Source of the DNA: Barnesiella sp. WM24
Lineage (GTDB): Bacteria > Bacteroidota > Bacteroidia > Bacteroidales > Muribaculaceae
Direction: 5' to 3'
Assembly: GCF_004570975.1 (NCBI RefSeq)
Contig: NZ_SPPC01000007.1
Location: 186,001 to 250,000 of the forward strand
DNA: 64,000 nucleotides
Part shown: piece after piece, positions 50,559-58,379 of the stretch
How positions within the stretch are numbered: position 1 is the stretch's first letter
How the letters are laid out: every line of letters begins with the position of its first letter
Translations under genes and position numbers: made by a program
The notes under the pieces: model-generated
What the model was told of the DNA's origin: nothing
Databases searched by the model: none
Seen by the model: the letters and a program-made list of their open reading frames with translations, nothing else

Positions 50559-53066
50559 TTATCGGGCGGTGATGGTTGTCGTAGCGTCGGAGAGTCCGGG
50601 CGATGAGGCTTTGACTGTTATGTCGCCTTTCTTGCCGTTGTTGCGCACAATGAGCATTGCTTTTCCTGCCATAGCTTTCCGGCTGTCGGCTTTAAAGCGC
50701 TCAAGCGATATGGGGCTGCCGTTGTCGACACCTTCGTTTCTGCCGGCTCCTTCCACGGAGAATGTCACTTCATTGTCGGCGAGAGGACACAGATTGCCTT
50801 CGCTGTCAAGAATCTCGACGGTGACAAAGCTGAGGTCATTTCCGTCGGCGGCGATTGCCTGCCTGTCGGGGGTAAGGCGTATTGCCGCCGGCTCTCCCGC
50901 GGTGTTGATGACAGTCTCGGCGACAGTCTTGCCGTCTTTACGGCTTACAGCCTTGACTGTGCCCGGCTCGAAGGTCACGCGCCATGCCACATGATAGTCA
51001 TCGTCGCCCTTTGTGCGTACGCCCTGTGATTTCCCGTTGACAAAGAGTTCCACTTCGTCGGCGTTGTTATAGTAGGCCCACATGTCGACCTCCTGTCCCG
51101 GGGTCCAGTTCCAGTGGGGGAACAGGTGCAGCACGGTCTTGTCGGGACGCCATTCGCTCTGATACATGTAGTAGACATCTTTCGGGAAACCGGCAAGGTC
51201 CACGATGCCGAAATAAGAGCTGCGTGCTGGCCATCCGTAGGGTGTCGGTTCGCCGATGTAGTCAAATCCGGTCCAGATGAACTGTCCCATCACGTGGTCG
51301 TCTTTCATGCGGCGGAGCGAGTTTTCGTGGGTTGTACCCCAGGGCACATGCTCGTTGTCATAGGCCGAGCAGGCAAACGAGGGATCCTCATAGGGTATGT
51401 CCCAGCGCTTGGGGGCTATGATGATTGAGTCGGAGGGCATCTTGTAATATCCGCGAGTCATGAGAGCCGACACTGTCTCCGAGCCGAGAAACGGCTTGCC
51501 GGGATAGTTTTTCTTCGCGTCCTTGTACCACTCGTCATGATAGTTTATGCCGATGATGTCGAGTGCGCCCGACTTTATAAGGTGGTTGCCGGGGTTGGGT
51601 TCCTGCATGCCTGCGGTGACTGGGCGTGTCGGGTCAAGAGAGTTGACGATTCCTGCGAGTTTTCGGGTCAGCAGAGAGTTGACCGACATCTCGTCGCCAT
51701 CCTTGGCAAGCTTGTCGGCTCCGTGTCCGAAGTTCAGGATGAGGTTGGCTTCCTCCAGCGAGAGGGTGTCGGCGGCGGCGTCGCTCCACTGTTCGAGCAC
51801 TTCATTGCCGATGCTCCACATTATTATCGAGGGGTGGTTGCGGTCGCGTGTCACGAGGTCGGAGAGGTCACGCTCATGCCACTCGTCGAAAAATCTCGCG
51901 TAGTCGCGCTCTGTCTTGCGCTTGCGCCACATGTCAAACGCCTCGTCCATCACGAGTATTCCCATGCTGTCGCAGAGCGCGAGCACCTCGGGGGCAGGAG
52001 GATTGTGGGAGGCGCGGTAGGCGTTTACGCCCATTTCGCGGAGTATTTCAAGCTGGCGGCGTATGGCGCGTGTGTTGACAGCCGCTCCGAGGGCGCCGAG
52101 ATCATGGTGCATGCAGACACCCTGTATTTTTACCGGCTCGCCGTTAAGGAAGAAACCCTTGTCAGCGTTAAACTCGATTGTGCGTATACCGGTCGTGGTC
52201 TCGTAGGTGTCCACTTTTTTCCCGTCGACCTCCACATCGGTCACTACCGAATAGAGCGAGGGTGATGACAGCGACCAGAGCTGTGGCGACGCCACTTTTG
52301 CCGACTGCTTTACCGTTGCCGATTTTCCGGCGGCGATTGTGTCGGTCGCCGTGTCGGTTGCCGCCACGTTGCCCTGCGGGTCTATAATGCGGGTGACAAG
52401 GGTCACTGCGGCAGCGTTGTCAGACGTGTTGTCGACGGTGGTCTCCACGTTCAGTGTGGCGCTTTCGGGACTTATGTCGGTCGCAGTCACGTAGGTGCCC
52501 CACTGAGCCACATGGATGGCGTTGAGATGTCGCAGCCACACGTGGCGGTATATGCCGCAGCCTGAATACCAGCGCGAGTTGGGCTGGTCAGAGTTGTCGA
52601 CTTTCACGGCAATCACATTTTCCCCCTTTTTCAGCCAGGGGGTTATGTCGTAGCTGAATGAGGCATATCCGTAAGGGCGTGTGCCGAGTTCATGCCCGTT
52701 GATGTAGACAGTGGTGTTCATGTAGGCTCCGTCAAAGTCGATGTAGACTTTTTCGCCGTCGTTATATCCCGGCACAGTGAAAGTCTTTCTGTACCAGCCG
52801 ATGCCTCCGGGAAGCGCTCCGCCTCCTGTGCCTGAGGGATTGTCTTTGCTGAAATCGCCTTCAATCGCCCAGTCGTGGGGCAGGTCGAGCGAGCGCCATG
52901 AACTGTCGTCAAACTCCGGCCCTGAATATACCGCCGAGTCGCCGAGATTGAATTTCCATCCGTCGTCAAAATTAGCCGAACGTGATGATGATGCACCGGC
53001 ATTTGCACACGCGCTTAGTGTCAGCGACAATGCCACGGCATAAATCAGATTCAAGATTTTAGTCAT
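50559..53066 (-). CDS. GH2 beta-galactosidase/beta-glycosidase lipoprotein
   Basis: Start at 53066 gives MTKILNLIYAVALSLTLSAC, a lipoprotein signal with Cys20. The open frame to 53234 adds 56 residues with no signal and is rejected. The protein of about 835 residues has the GH2 sugar-binding domain (GYASFSYDITPWLKKGENVI), an Ig-like domain and the catalytic barrel. The acid/base Glu is in IIMWSIGNEVLEQW and the nucleophile Glu in FLGSETVSALMTRG, with NAYRASHNPPAPEVLALCDS. DUF4982-like and invasin/Ig-like C-terminal domains follow (about 600-835, LTPDRQAIAADGNDLSFVTV). It is monocistronic, upstream of the beta-glucan regulator. Substrate not certain; beta-galactoside is the default for this type. 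Confidence 0.92.
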   Translation of the reverse strand: MTKILNLIYAVALSLTLSACANAGASSSRSANFDDGWKFNLGDSAVYSGPEFDDSSWRSLDLPHDWAIEGDFSKDNPSGTGGGALPGGIGWYRKTFTVPGYNDGEKVYIDFDGAYMNTTVYINGHELGTRPYGYASFSYDITPWLKKGENVIAVKVDNSDQPNSRWYSGCGIYRHVWLRHLNAIHVAQWGTYVTATDISPESATLNVETTVDNTSDNAAAVTLVTRIIDPQGNVAATDTATDTIAAGKSATVKQSAKVASPQLWSLSSPSLYSVVTDVEVDGKKVDTYETTTGIRTIEFNADKGFFLNGEPVKIQGVCMHHDLGALGAAVNTRAIRRQLEILREMGVNAYRASHNPPAPEVLALCDSMGILVMDEAFDMWRKRKTERDYARFFDEWHERDLSDLVTRDRNHPSIIMWSIGNEVLEQWSDAAADTLSLEEANLILNFGHGADKLAKDGDEMSVNSLLTRKLAGIVNSLDPTRPVTAGMQEPNPGNHLIKSGALDIIGINYHDEWYKDAKKNYPGKPFLGSETVSALMTRGYYKMPSDSIIIAPKRWDIPYEDPSFACSAYDNEHVPWGTTHENSLRRMKDDHVMGQFIWTGFDYIGEPTPYGWPARSSYFGIVDLAGFPKDVYYMYQSEWRPDKTVLHLFPHWNWTPGQEVDMWAYYNNADEVELFVNGKSQGVRTKGDDDYHVAWRVTFEPGTVKAVSRKDGKTVAETVINTAGEPAAIRLTPDRQAIAADGNDLSFVTVEILDSEGNLCPLADNEVTFSVEGAGRNEGVDNGSPISLERFKADSRKAMAGKAMLIVRNNGKKGDITVKASSPGLSDATTTITAR

Positions 53067-53100
53067 AATAGTCAAGAGTATAGTATTTTTTTTGATAGTG

Positions 53101-53108
53101 CAAATATA
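53101..53108 (-). promoter_or_regulatory. Candidate -7 box of the GH2 gene
   Basis: Minus-strand TATATTTG lies 35 bp above the chosen ATG (53066). It falls inside the rejected N-terminal extension and supports the shorter start. TTTG at 53124-53121 is too close (12 bp) to be a standard -33. Confidence 0.5.
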
Positions 53109-53238
53109 TACAGATAAGTGCAAATTCATGGGTGCCTTTTGTTCAATAATGGGTGATGTATTGTTAATCCGCGAAATGTTATGATGTGGCATTGTGAAAG
53201 GGAAAATAACTAAATATTTTACAAAATGCAGCAAAATA

Positions 53239-53269
53239 TTTGCAAAATAAAATATTGTGCTTATCTTTG
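53239..53269 (+). promoter_or_regulatory. Promoter of asnA
   Basis: TTTG (53239-53242), a 19-bp spacer and TATCTTTG (53262-53269) match the Bacteroidales housekeeping consensus exactly. The predicted leader is about 22 nt. A constitutive promoter suits a biosynthetic gene. Confidence 0.85.
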
Positions 53270-53298
53270 CGGTGATTTAACTACATAATGACAAAACT

Positions 53299-54333
53299 AT
53301 GGCGCTTATCATTCCTCCACGATACAAGCAGAAGCTGCTTCCGGAGACAACAGAGATAGCAATCAAGGTTATTAAAGAGGGTTTTCAGACCGAACTTGCT
53401 TCGGCTCTTAACCTGCGACGTGTCACCGCGCCGCTTTTTGTGCTTGCGGGCACCGGTCTTAACGATGACCTTAACGGAGTCGAGCACGCTGTGTCGTTCA
53501 ATATAGACGCGATGGGGGGCAAGCGTGCCGAGGTCGTACATTCGCTTGCCAAGTGGAAGCGCGCCAAGCTTGGCGCCTACGGTATCGCCCCGGGCTACGG
53601 ACTTTATACCGACATGAACGCGATACGCACCTTTGAGGATCTTGACAACCTGCACTCGCTTTATGTCGACCAGTGGGACTGGGAGAAGACCATTAACGAA
53701 GAAGACCGCAACCTTGACTATCTCAAGGCTACGGCTGAAAAGATATACAATGTGGTGCGTGAGATTGAGCGACGCATCTACAAGCAGTTTCCCCATATCA
53801 CACCAGTGCTTCCGGAAAAGCTCACATTCATCCATGCAGAGCAGTTGCTGAAAGAATACCCCGGTCTTACCTCACGCGAGAGGGAGGCTAAAGCCGCCAA
53901 GAAGTATGGAGCCATATTCCTTATCGGCATCGGAAATCCGCTCAGTGACGGCGAGCCTCATGACGGCAGGGCTCCCGACTATGATGACTGGATTACGCCA
54001 AACTCTGACGGATATACCGGGCTGAACGGTGACCTGATATTCTGGGACAATGTGCTCGACACTCCGTTTGAACTGTCGTCAATGGGTATACGTGTAAGCC
54101 CTGAATCGCTTAAAAAGCAGCTTGAGCAGCGTGGCTGCAGCGACCGTTGCTCGCTTACATTCCACAAGGCGCTGCTTAACGGCGAGCTTCCCTATTCGAT
54201 AGGCGGCGGTATCGGTCAGAGCCGTCTCTGCATGTTCCTCCTGCAGAAGGCTCACATAGGCGAGGTGCAGGCTTCAATCTGGCCCGAAGACCAGATTGAA
54301 GAGTGCAGGAAGGCAGGAATCACCCTTTTATAA
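53299..54333 (+). CDS. asnA: Aspartate-ammonia ligase (asparagine synthetase A)
   Basis: AsnA makes asparagine from aspartate, ammonia and ATP in the cytosol. The 344-residue protein shows the class II aminoacyl-tRNA-synthetase-like fold of the family: PRYKQKLLPETTEIAIKVIK at the start, VTAPLFVLAGTGLNDDLNGV with the Asp binding site, KRAKLGAYGIAPGYGLYTDM, VDQWDWEKTI near residue 115, and the C-terminal GGGIGQSRLCMFLLQKAHIG. Length and order are those of the E. coli-type enzyme. Its last 14 bp overlap the 3' end of the convergent spanin-like gene, with no terminator between them. Confidence 0.97.
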   Translation: MALIIPPRYKQKLLPETTEIAIKVIKEGFQTELASALNLRRVTAPLFVLAGTGLNDDLNGVEHAVSFNIDAMGGKRAEVVHSLAKWKRAKLGAYGIAPGYGLYTDMNAIRTFEDLDNLHSLYVDQWDWEKTINEEDRNLDYLKATAEKIYNVVREIERRIYKQFPHITPVLPEKLTFIHAEQLLKEYPGLTSREREAKAAKKYGAIFLIGIGNPLSDGEPHDGRAPDYDDWITPNSDGYTGLNGDLIFWDNVLDTPFELSSMGIRVSPESLKKQLEQRGCSDRCSLTFHKALLNGELPYSIGGGIGQSRLCMFLLQKAHIGEVQASIWPEDQIEECRKAGITLL

Positions 54334-54691
54334 TATTTCTGACAACGAGAAGACACAGAAGTGTCCCGGCGATTATAGCGGGGAGGCGCCAGGAAGGGGC
54401 GTCTCCCTTCGTCTTTTCAGGCGGCATGGTGATTCTCACGGTGTCGGTGCGTGACGTGACTACCGTGTCGGTGAGGGTGACGGTGCGGTAGATGGTGCGG
54501 TAGCGTTGCTCTTTCACCGAGTCGCCTCTCACTTCCACCCTTACGCTGTCAAGCATGTAGAGGGTGTCATGGCGTGCTGTAGCCGTGTAGACGGAGTCGG
54601 TTGACGCCGATGTGACGGGTGTATATATTGTGCGTGTGCAGGCGGCGGAGGTCATAAGCAGTGCCGCGATGACAGATACATGGGCTTTCAT
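54320..54691 (-). CDS. Unimolecular-spanin-like lipoprotein
   Basis: The 123-residue protein has a lipobox TSAAC (Cys18), a threonine/valine-rich periplasmic stretch with repeated DT/TDTV elements (RYRTIYRTVTLTDTVVTSRT), and a C-terminal transmembrane helix at about 101-119 (LPAIIAGTLLCLLVVRNI). An outer-membrane lipid anchor at one end and an inner-membrane helix at the other is the layout of phage unimolecular spanins, which disrupt the outer membrane at lysis. Similar Cys-Thr-Arg...DSV..RGDTV proteins occur in Bacteroides prophages. It is the last gene of the phage-type block, overlapping the portal gene by 4 bp. No holin or endolysin is adjacent. Confidence 0.7.
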   Translation of the reverse strand: MKAHVSVIAALLMTSAACTRTIYTPVTSASTDSVYTATARHDTLYMLDSVRVEVRGDSVKEQRYRTIYRTVTLTDTVVTSRTDTVRITMPPEKTKGDAPSWRLPAIIAGTLLCLLVVRNIIKG

Positions 54692-56064
54692 GAGGAGTAT
54701 GACGATAGTTTGCGGTCGCGCATGGCGACAAATGAGTCAAACGAGTCAAAGATGTCTGCAAGAGCCACAAGCGCGCTTTCCTGACGCTGCCGGTAGAGCT
54801 GTGCCGAGCCGTCGCCTGTCGAGGTGAATCCGCGCAGCACTCCTGTCACCCCCGATACCTCCGAGAGCAGCTTTAGCTGCTGGTCGACCATCGCGCTTAC
54901 TCCGAGATTGCCGGGCGAGGCATAGAGCTGTTGCGGTCCCGGCATTCCGGGTATGCCGTGATACATGACAAAGCCGTCGGGCTGCGCCCAGTTGTCAGCC
55001 ACCTGGTTGACCGACATGCTGCGCGACTCCTGATTGTCGGGAAATAGTAGCACTCCCTTTGCCGCCGTGGCGAGTATGCGGTCATTAAGAGTGAGAAGCC
55101 GGTTGATGTTGCGCTGCTGCTCCACGACATCCTCTACAAAGGAGTGGATCTCCCCGTCGATAAACGGGTAAAAGCGGAATATGTAAGGATGGTCGGGCGC
55201 GGTGTACTCGTCGATAAGCTCGCCGGTGGAGGCGTAGAAGCGGCAATGCCACTGCGGCATGAGCTCCCACCTGATGTTAAGCGGCGCCTTGCCGCTCTTC
55301 TTTCGCCGTGACTGCTCCCGCAGGAGCGATGCATGACGTGACACCGGGGCAAAGAAAAAGCTGCCTGTCGTCGCGTCGTGACATCTCAGCCGCTCGGCTG
55401 TGTCGAGCGACCACACTTCTATAAGGCGGCATAGTCCCGCCTCGGCGTGGTAGAAATCGAGGTTGTCATTGCGCGACTGTCCGGTCATGTGGATGGGGCG
55501 CGACATGTTGCGCATGTAGTCGGAACTGTATATCTCCTTGATTTTCATGGCGCGGCTGCGGTCGCCGTGGGAGTGGCGCATCAGCAGTTGCTTCAGCGAC
55601 AGGTCATGAAGTTCGCCTATTATCTCCACTTCATTGCCCCCGTAGCCTGTAAGGCTTCCGGTAAAGAAGCGTGCCGGACTGACGGGGAGCGCCATCTCTC
55701 CTGAGCCTGTGCAGCTCCGCTCCGCGATGACTCTCTGTATGGCGCAGCCTGATATGAGATACTCTTCAAAGGTGCGTGCGTCGGTCTCAAGTATTCCGCT
55801 CTCGGTTCCGGCGGCTTTTCTCGCCGACCGATAGCACCCGACGACTGTCTTTACAAGCTGGCGTATGATATTGTTGGTCACCGGATTCTCGCCCTTTGCC
55901 ATCCTCAGCTGTCGCTCGGTGACATTTTCACCGTTTTCACCGGCGGTAATGTCGCCCCACTGGTCGCCGAATGTGTATCGTTTGAGTCTTAGCCTGCGTT
56001 CCCTCAGGTCGTCGCAGCGCTTCCAGGCTATGTAGGCTTTTTGCATGTGTGTCCGGGTGTTCAT
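54688..56064 (-). CDS. Phage portal protein candidate
   Basis: The 458-residue protein has no signal or membrane helix. The N terminus (MQKAYIAWKRCDDLRERRLR, KRYTFGDQWGD) and PVTNNIIRQLVKTVVGCYRS resemble the start of portal proteins, which begin with a polar helix and a conserved NxI segment. The middle HPYIFRFYPFIDGEIHSFVE plus DVVEQQRNINRLLTLNDRIL matches the portal stem/clip region of P22- and crAss-like portals. The end carries SEVSGVTGVLRGFTSTGDGS and QESALVALADIFDSFDSFVA, the crown-type helices. It is coupled by 4-bp ATGA overlaps to both neighbours. Recognition is from pattern and context, not from a search. Confidence 0.7.
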   Translation of the reverse strand: MNTRTHMQKAYIAWKRCDDLRERRLRLKRYTFGDQWGDITAGENGENVTERQLRMAKGENPVTNNIIRQLVKTVVGCYRSARKAAGTESGILETDARTFEEYLISGCAIQRVIAERSCTGSGEMALPVSPARFFTGSLTGYGGNEVEIIGELHDLSLKQLLMRHSHGDRSRAMKIKEIYSSDYMRNMSRPIHMTGQSRNDNLDFYHAEAGLCRLIEVWSLDTAERLRCHDATTGSFFFAPVSRHASLLREQSRRKKSGKAPLNIRWELMPQWHCRFYASTGELIDEYTAPDHPYIFRFYPFIDGEIHSFVEDVVEQQRNINRLLTLNDRILATAAKGVLLFPDNQESRSMSVNQVADNWAQPDGFVMYHGIPGMPGPQQLYASPGNLGVSAMVDQQLKLLSEVSGVTGVLRGFTSTGDGSAQLYRQRQESALVALADIFDSFDSFVAMRDRKLSSYSS

Positions 56065-56606
56065 GGTGTGATTTCTTGATAAAAAGACTTGATTGTAGAT
56101 AGCGCGGCGGAGTCGAGATGATACTCTCCCGGGTCATCGACTATCGCCGTCACTGAAATCCGCGCAGAGGCGGAGGGTGGGGTGTAGAGGCGCATCGTTC
56201 TTCCGTCGATGACTGCTACGGGCGAGTCGGTCCCGGCGCGTGAATAGGGCGACCGCTGCCTTGCGGCGATGCGCGACAGGGGGTCACGGGTGATTGTCGC
56301 CGGTGATTTCCATCCCTCCATGTCGACAGTGACCACCCTTATCACATTTTCGGGCAGGATTATGGTTCCCGTTCCGTCGTGACCGGTAGTCATTGACAGG
56401 CGGTCGCCTATCTCGACCGGGGCGAGCATCGACATGTCGCCCGCAGCAAGAAGGGAGGCATACCAGTCATGCATGCGTGCCGACAGGATGGCGTCCATGT
56501 CGTAGCCGCTTGCGAGGTTTACGGTGCATCCGGCGTTGATCATCGGGGGGAGATGGCGCAATTGCCACTCCTGTAGCAATTGCGCCTCTGAAAGGTGTAG
56601 TTTCAT
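56061..56606 (-). CDS. Head-tail connector/adaptor-like protein
   Basis: The 181-residue protein begins MKLHLSEAQLLQEWQLRHLP with a helical N terminus. It continues with DAILSARMHDWYASLLAAGD and a beta-rich C-terminal half (GTIILPENVIRVVTVDMEGW). Size, position between capsid and portal genes, and the all-helical then beta layout suggest a gp6/gp16-like connector, but I cannot name a family. It could instead be a baseplate- or decoration-type protein. It overlaps the portal start by 4 bp and lies 36 bp after the capsid stop. Confidence 0.55.
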   Translation of the reverse strand: MKLHLSEAQLLQEWQLRHLPPMINAGCTVNLASGYDMDAILSARMHDWYASLLAAGDMSMLAPVEIGDRLSMTTGHDGTGTIILPENVIRVVTVDMEGWKSPATITRDPLSRIAARQRSPYSRAGTDSPVAVIDGRTMRLYTPPSASARISVTAIVDDPGEYHLDSAALSTIKSFYQEITP

Positions 56607-56642
56607 AGTAAAAGTGTCGTGTGGCGGTGGGGTGTGTCAGGT

Positions 56643-57959
56643 TTATTCTCCCTCAAAGTCATCTCCGCCCGGAGTGTCGGGTTCTTCCGGCTCTACCGGC
56701 AAGGCAGGTGTGTCGGGCATCGTCGGTTCGTCGCTTTCGGCTATAATCCTTACATGTGCCGTGGGGTAACGCAATACAAGACATGACGCTTCGGTGAGCA
56801 CGGTAGCCCTGGTGTTGCGCTGTCCGCTCTTGCTCAGGTCGATGGGGAGTGTGCGGAACGGAATGTGGACATATTTCTGGAGATATTCCGGGTCGATGAT
56901 CATGCCGTCGTCGGGATGGTCACATGCGTCAAATGTCTCGCTTAACACTACGTAAAGTCTGCCGAATTTGGTGTGGATTTCGGTAAAGTCTATGCCCCAG
57001 CGTGTCACGGTCTGTGTAGCCCCTACCATTTTCACTGTTTCCATTGACGACAGCGCCTCGATGAGTCCCGACCCGGCTATCAACACCTTGCGTGATGACG
57101 AGCCACATCCGGTGAATGCCATTCTTGACAGGCTGACGAGTGACTGTGGGGTCAGGCGTCCCTTTGTGTAGCGGAAGTCGTTGTTGGTCTGATGCCATAT
57201 GCCTTCGGTCATGAACACCTCTCCGTAGCCGGCGCCCTTGTCAAAGCGGTAGCCCTTTCCGAAGAGGAAACTCTTCTCCATGCCCTGACGCATGTCGATT
57301 ATGGCAAGTTCCTCCTGGTCGGAGAGAGTCCAACCTACTTCCTTTGCCGCCAGGCGCTGCATGTTTCCGAGCTCGACCTGAGCCTTGAATATCTGGCAGA
57401 AATTTTTGTGCTTCACCGGGATTGCCTGTGCCTGGGTTGTCTGCACGTCGAGTTCTGCCGCAGCCCTGCCCATTCTTATCACTTTCGCGCCCACCGGGAT
57501 GTCGGGAATCTTTGTCATTTCTTCGTCACGTCCTATGCTGCGTATCGTTATTGTCTCGTTTTCGACCGAGGAGACGTAAAACACGCCGTCGAGCTTTTCC
57601 TCGCCAATCGAGAGCCCCGGAATATAGACTGTCTCGGTAGCGCTGAATATCGCCGGGTTGACGACATAGAGGGAGCATGTGTTCTTGCCCGGTGCTGTTT
57701 TGAACTCCTTGCTTACTGTAGTCATTGTCGGCACAGTGTCGACCGAATAATATTCAGCGATCATGCTTTTACACTTGCGCGGGGTGCCTATGCGTGATAT
57801 CTGGTCGACGGGCGTAGCCATCGGGCGCACTTTGACTATGCGGCTGTCGATGTCGTTGACAAGAAGGTCGGGGGCGGTCTCGCGGGTCAATGCCGAGGTG
57901 AGGGGTGAGCCGATTACGTGGGTTCCTCCCGCGGCTCCGTTTGCGATTTTTGGTTCCAT
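56643..57959 (-). CDS. HK97-fold major capsid protein candidate (SU10/DUF5309-like)
   Basis: I choose the ATG at 57959 (MEPKIANGAAGGTHVIGSPL). The frame opens to 58013 but would then overlap the upstream gene. The protein has about 438 residues. Blocks such as RPMATPVDQISRIGTPRKCK, NFCQIFKAQVELGNMQRLAA, KEVGWTLSDQEELAIIDMRQ and GMEKSFLFGKGYRFDKGAGY follow the SU10-type major head protein pattern: an N-arm, an E-loop-like strand, the long spine helix, then the A-domain. The acidic Pro-rich tail (PALPVEPEEPDTPGGDDFEG) is additional. In phages this gene assembles the head. Here it has a small acidic gene in front of it, as scaffold genes often are. Confidence 0.68.
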   Translation of the reverse strand: MEPKIANGAAGGTHVIGSPLTSALTRETAPDLLVNDIDSRIVKVRPMATPVDQISRIGTPRKCKSMIAEYYSVDTVPTMTTVSKEFKTAPGKNTCSLYVVNPAIFSATETVYIPGLSIGEEKLDGVFYVSSVENETITIRSIGRDEEMTKIPDIPVGAKVIRMGRAAAELDVQTTQAQAIPVKHKNFCQIFKAQVELGNMQRLAAKEVGWTLSDQEELAIIDMRQGMEKSFLFGKGYRFDKGAGYGEVFMTEGIWHQTNNDFRYTKGRLTPQSLVSLSRMAFTGCGSSSRKVLIAGSGLIEALSSMETVKMVGATQTVTRWGIDFTEIHTKFGRLYVVLSETFDACDHPDDGMIIDPEYLQKYVHIPFRTLPIDLSKSGQRNTRATVLTEASCLVLRYPTAHVRIIAESDEPTMPDTPALPVEPEEPDTPGGDDFEGE

Positions 57960-58003
57960 GTTTTTCAGTTTTTTAGGTTTAGAAGATGTGTGCGTGTTAA
58001 GTT

Positions 58004-58249
58004 TCAGTCCCATATGCTTCGTCGCGGGGCAGAGAAGAAGTCGATGTCAAGGTCGGTGACTGTGGAGTCGGTGTCGCCTGTGGCAGGCATGGCTCCAGGA
58101 GCCGGAATGGTCTCGAAAGGTGCCGGTTCTTCCATGCGTGATGACGCGGCTTCGTTAAGTCCGCGCAGATAGCCTCTTTGCTCGGCTTCCTCGATGGCGG
58201 TTCTCAGAGCGTCGTCGGTGGTTGGGGTGGTGTTTTCGTCGTGTTCCAT
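58004..58249 (-). CDS. Small acidic protein preceding the capsid gene, scaffold-like
   Basis: The 81-residue protein starts MEHDENTTPTTDDALRTAIE with a helix-prone EEAEQRGYLRGLNEAASSRM segment and ends DFFSAPRRSIWD. It is acidic, with no signal, helix anchor or known domain. Its position directly ahead of a major capsid gene, small size and helical charged core are what a scaffold or capsid-assembly peptide would show; this is inference. It is the first gene of the five-gene block, 28 bp from the -7 box. Confidence 0.6.
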   Translation of the reverse strand: MEHDENTTPTTDDALRTAIEEAEQRGYLRGLNEAASSRMEEPAPFETIPAPGAMPATGDTDSTVTDLDIDFFSAPRRSIWD

Positions 58250-58277
58250 AGTAATTGATTGGTTAATGATTACAATG

Positions 58278-58285
58278 CAAAGTTA
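58278..58285 (-). promoter_or_regulatory. -7 box of the phage-type gene block
   Basis: Minus-strand TAACTTTG lies about 28 bp above the ATG at 58249. No -33 consensus is visible at 19-21 bp. It is a host-type (Bacteroidales) promoter element. Confidence 0.5.
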
Positions 58286-58379
58286 ACACCGTCCGCACGC
58301 GTCGCGATGTAGAAATGGGAAAATATCATTACCGATAGCAACGCGGCAAGTATTATTAATGATAGCGCATACAGGCGCA

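Noticed and set aside
53067-53234. N-terminal extension of the GH2 protein
   Set aside because: It spans the promoter region with AT-rich bases, and a normal lipoprotein signal starts at 53066.
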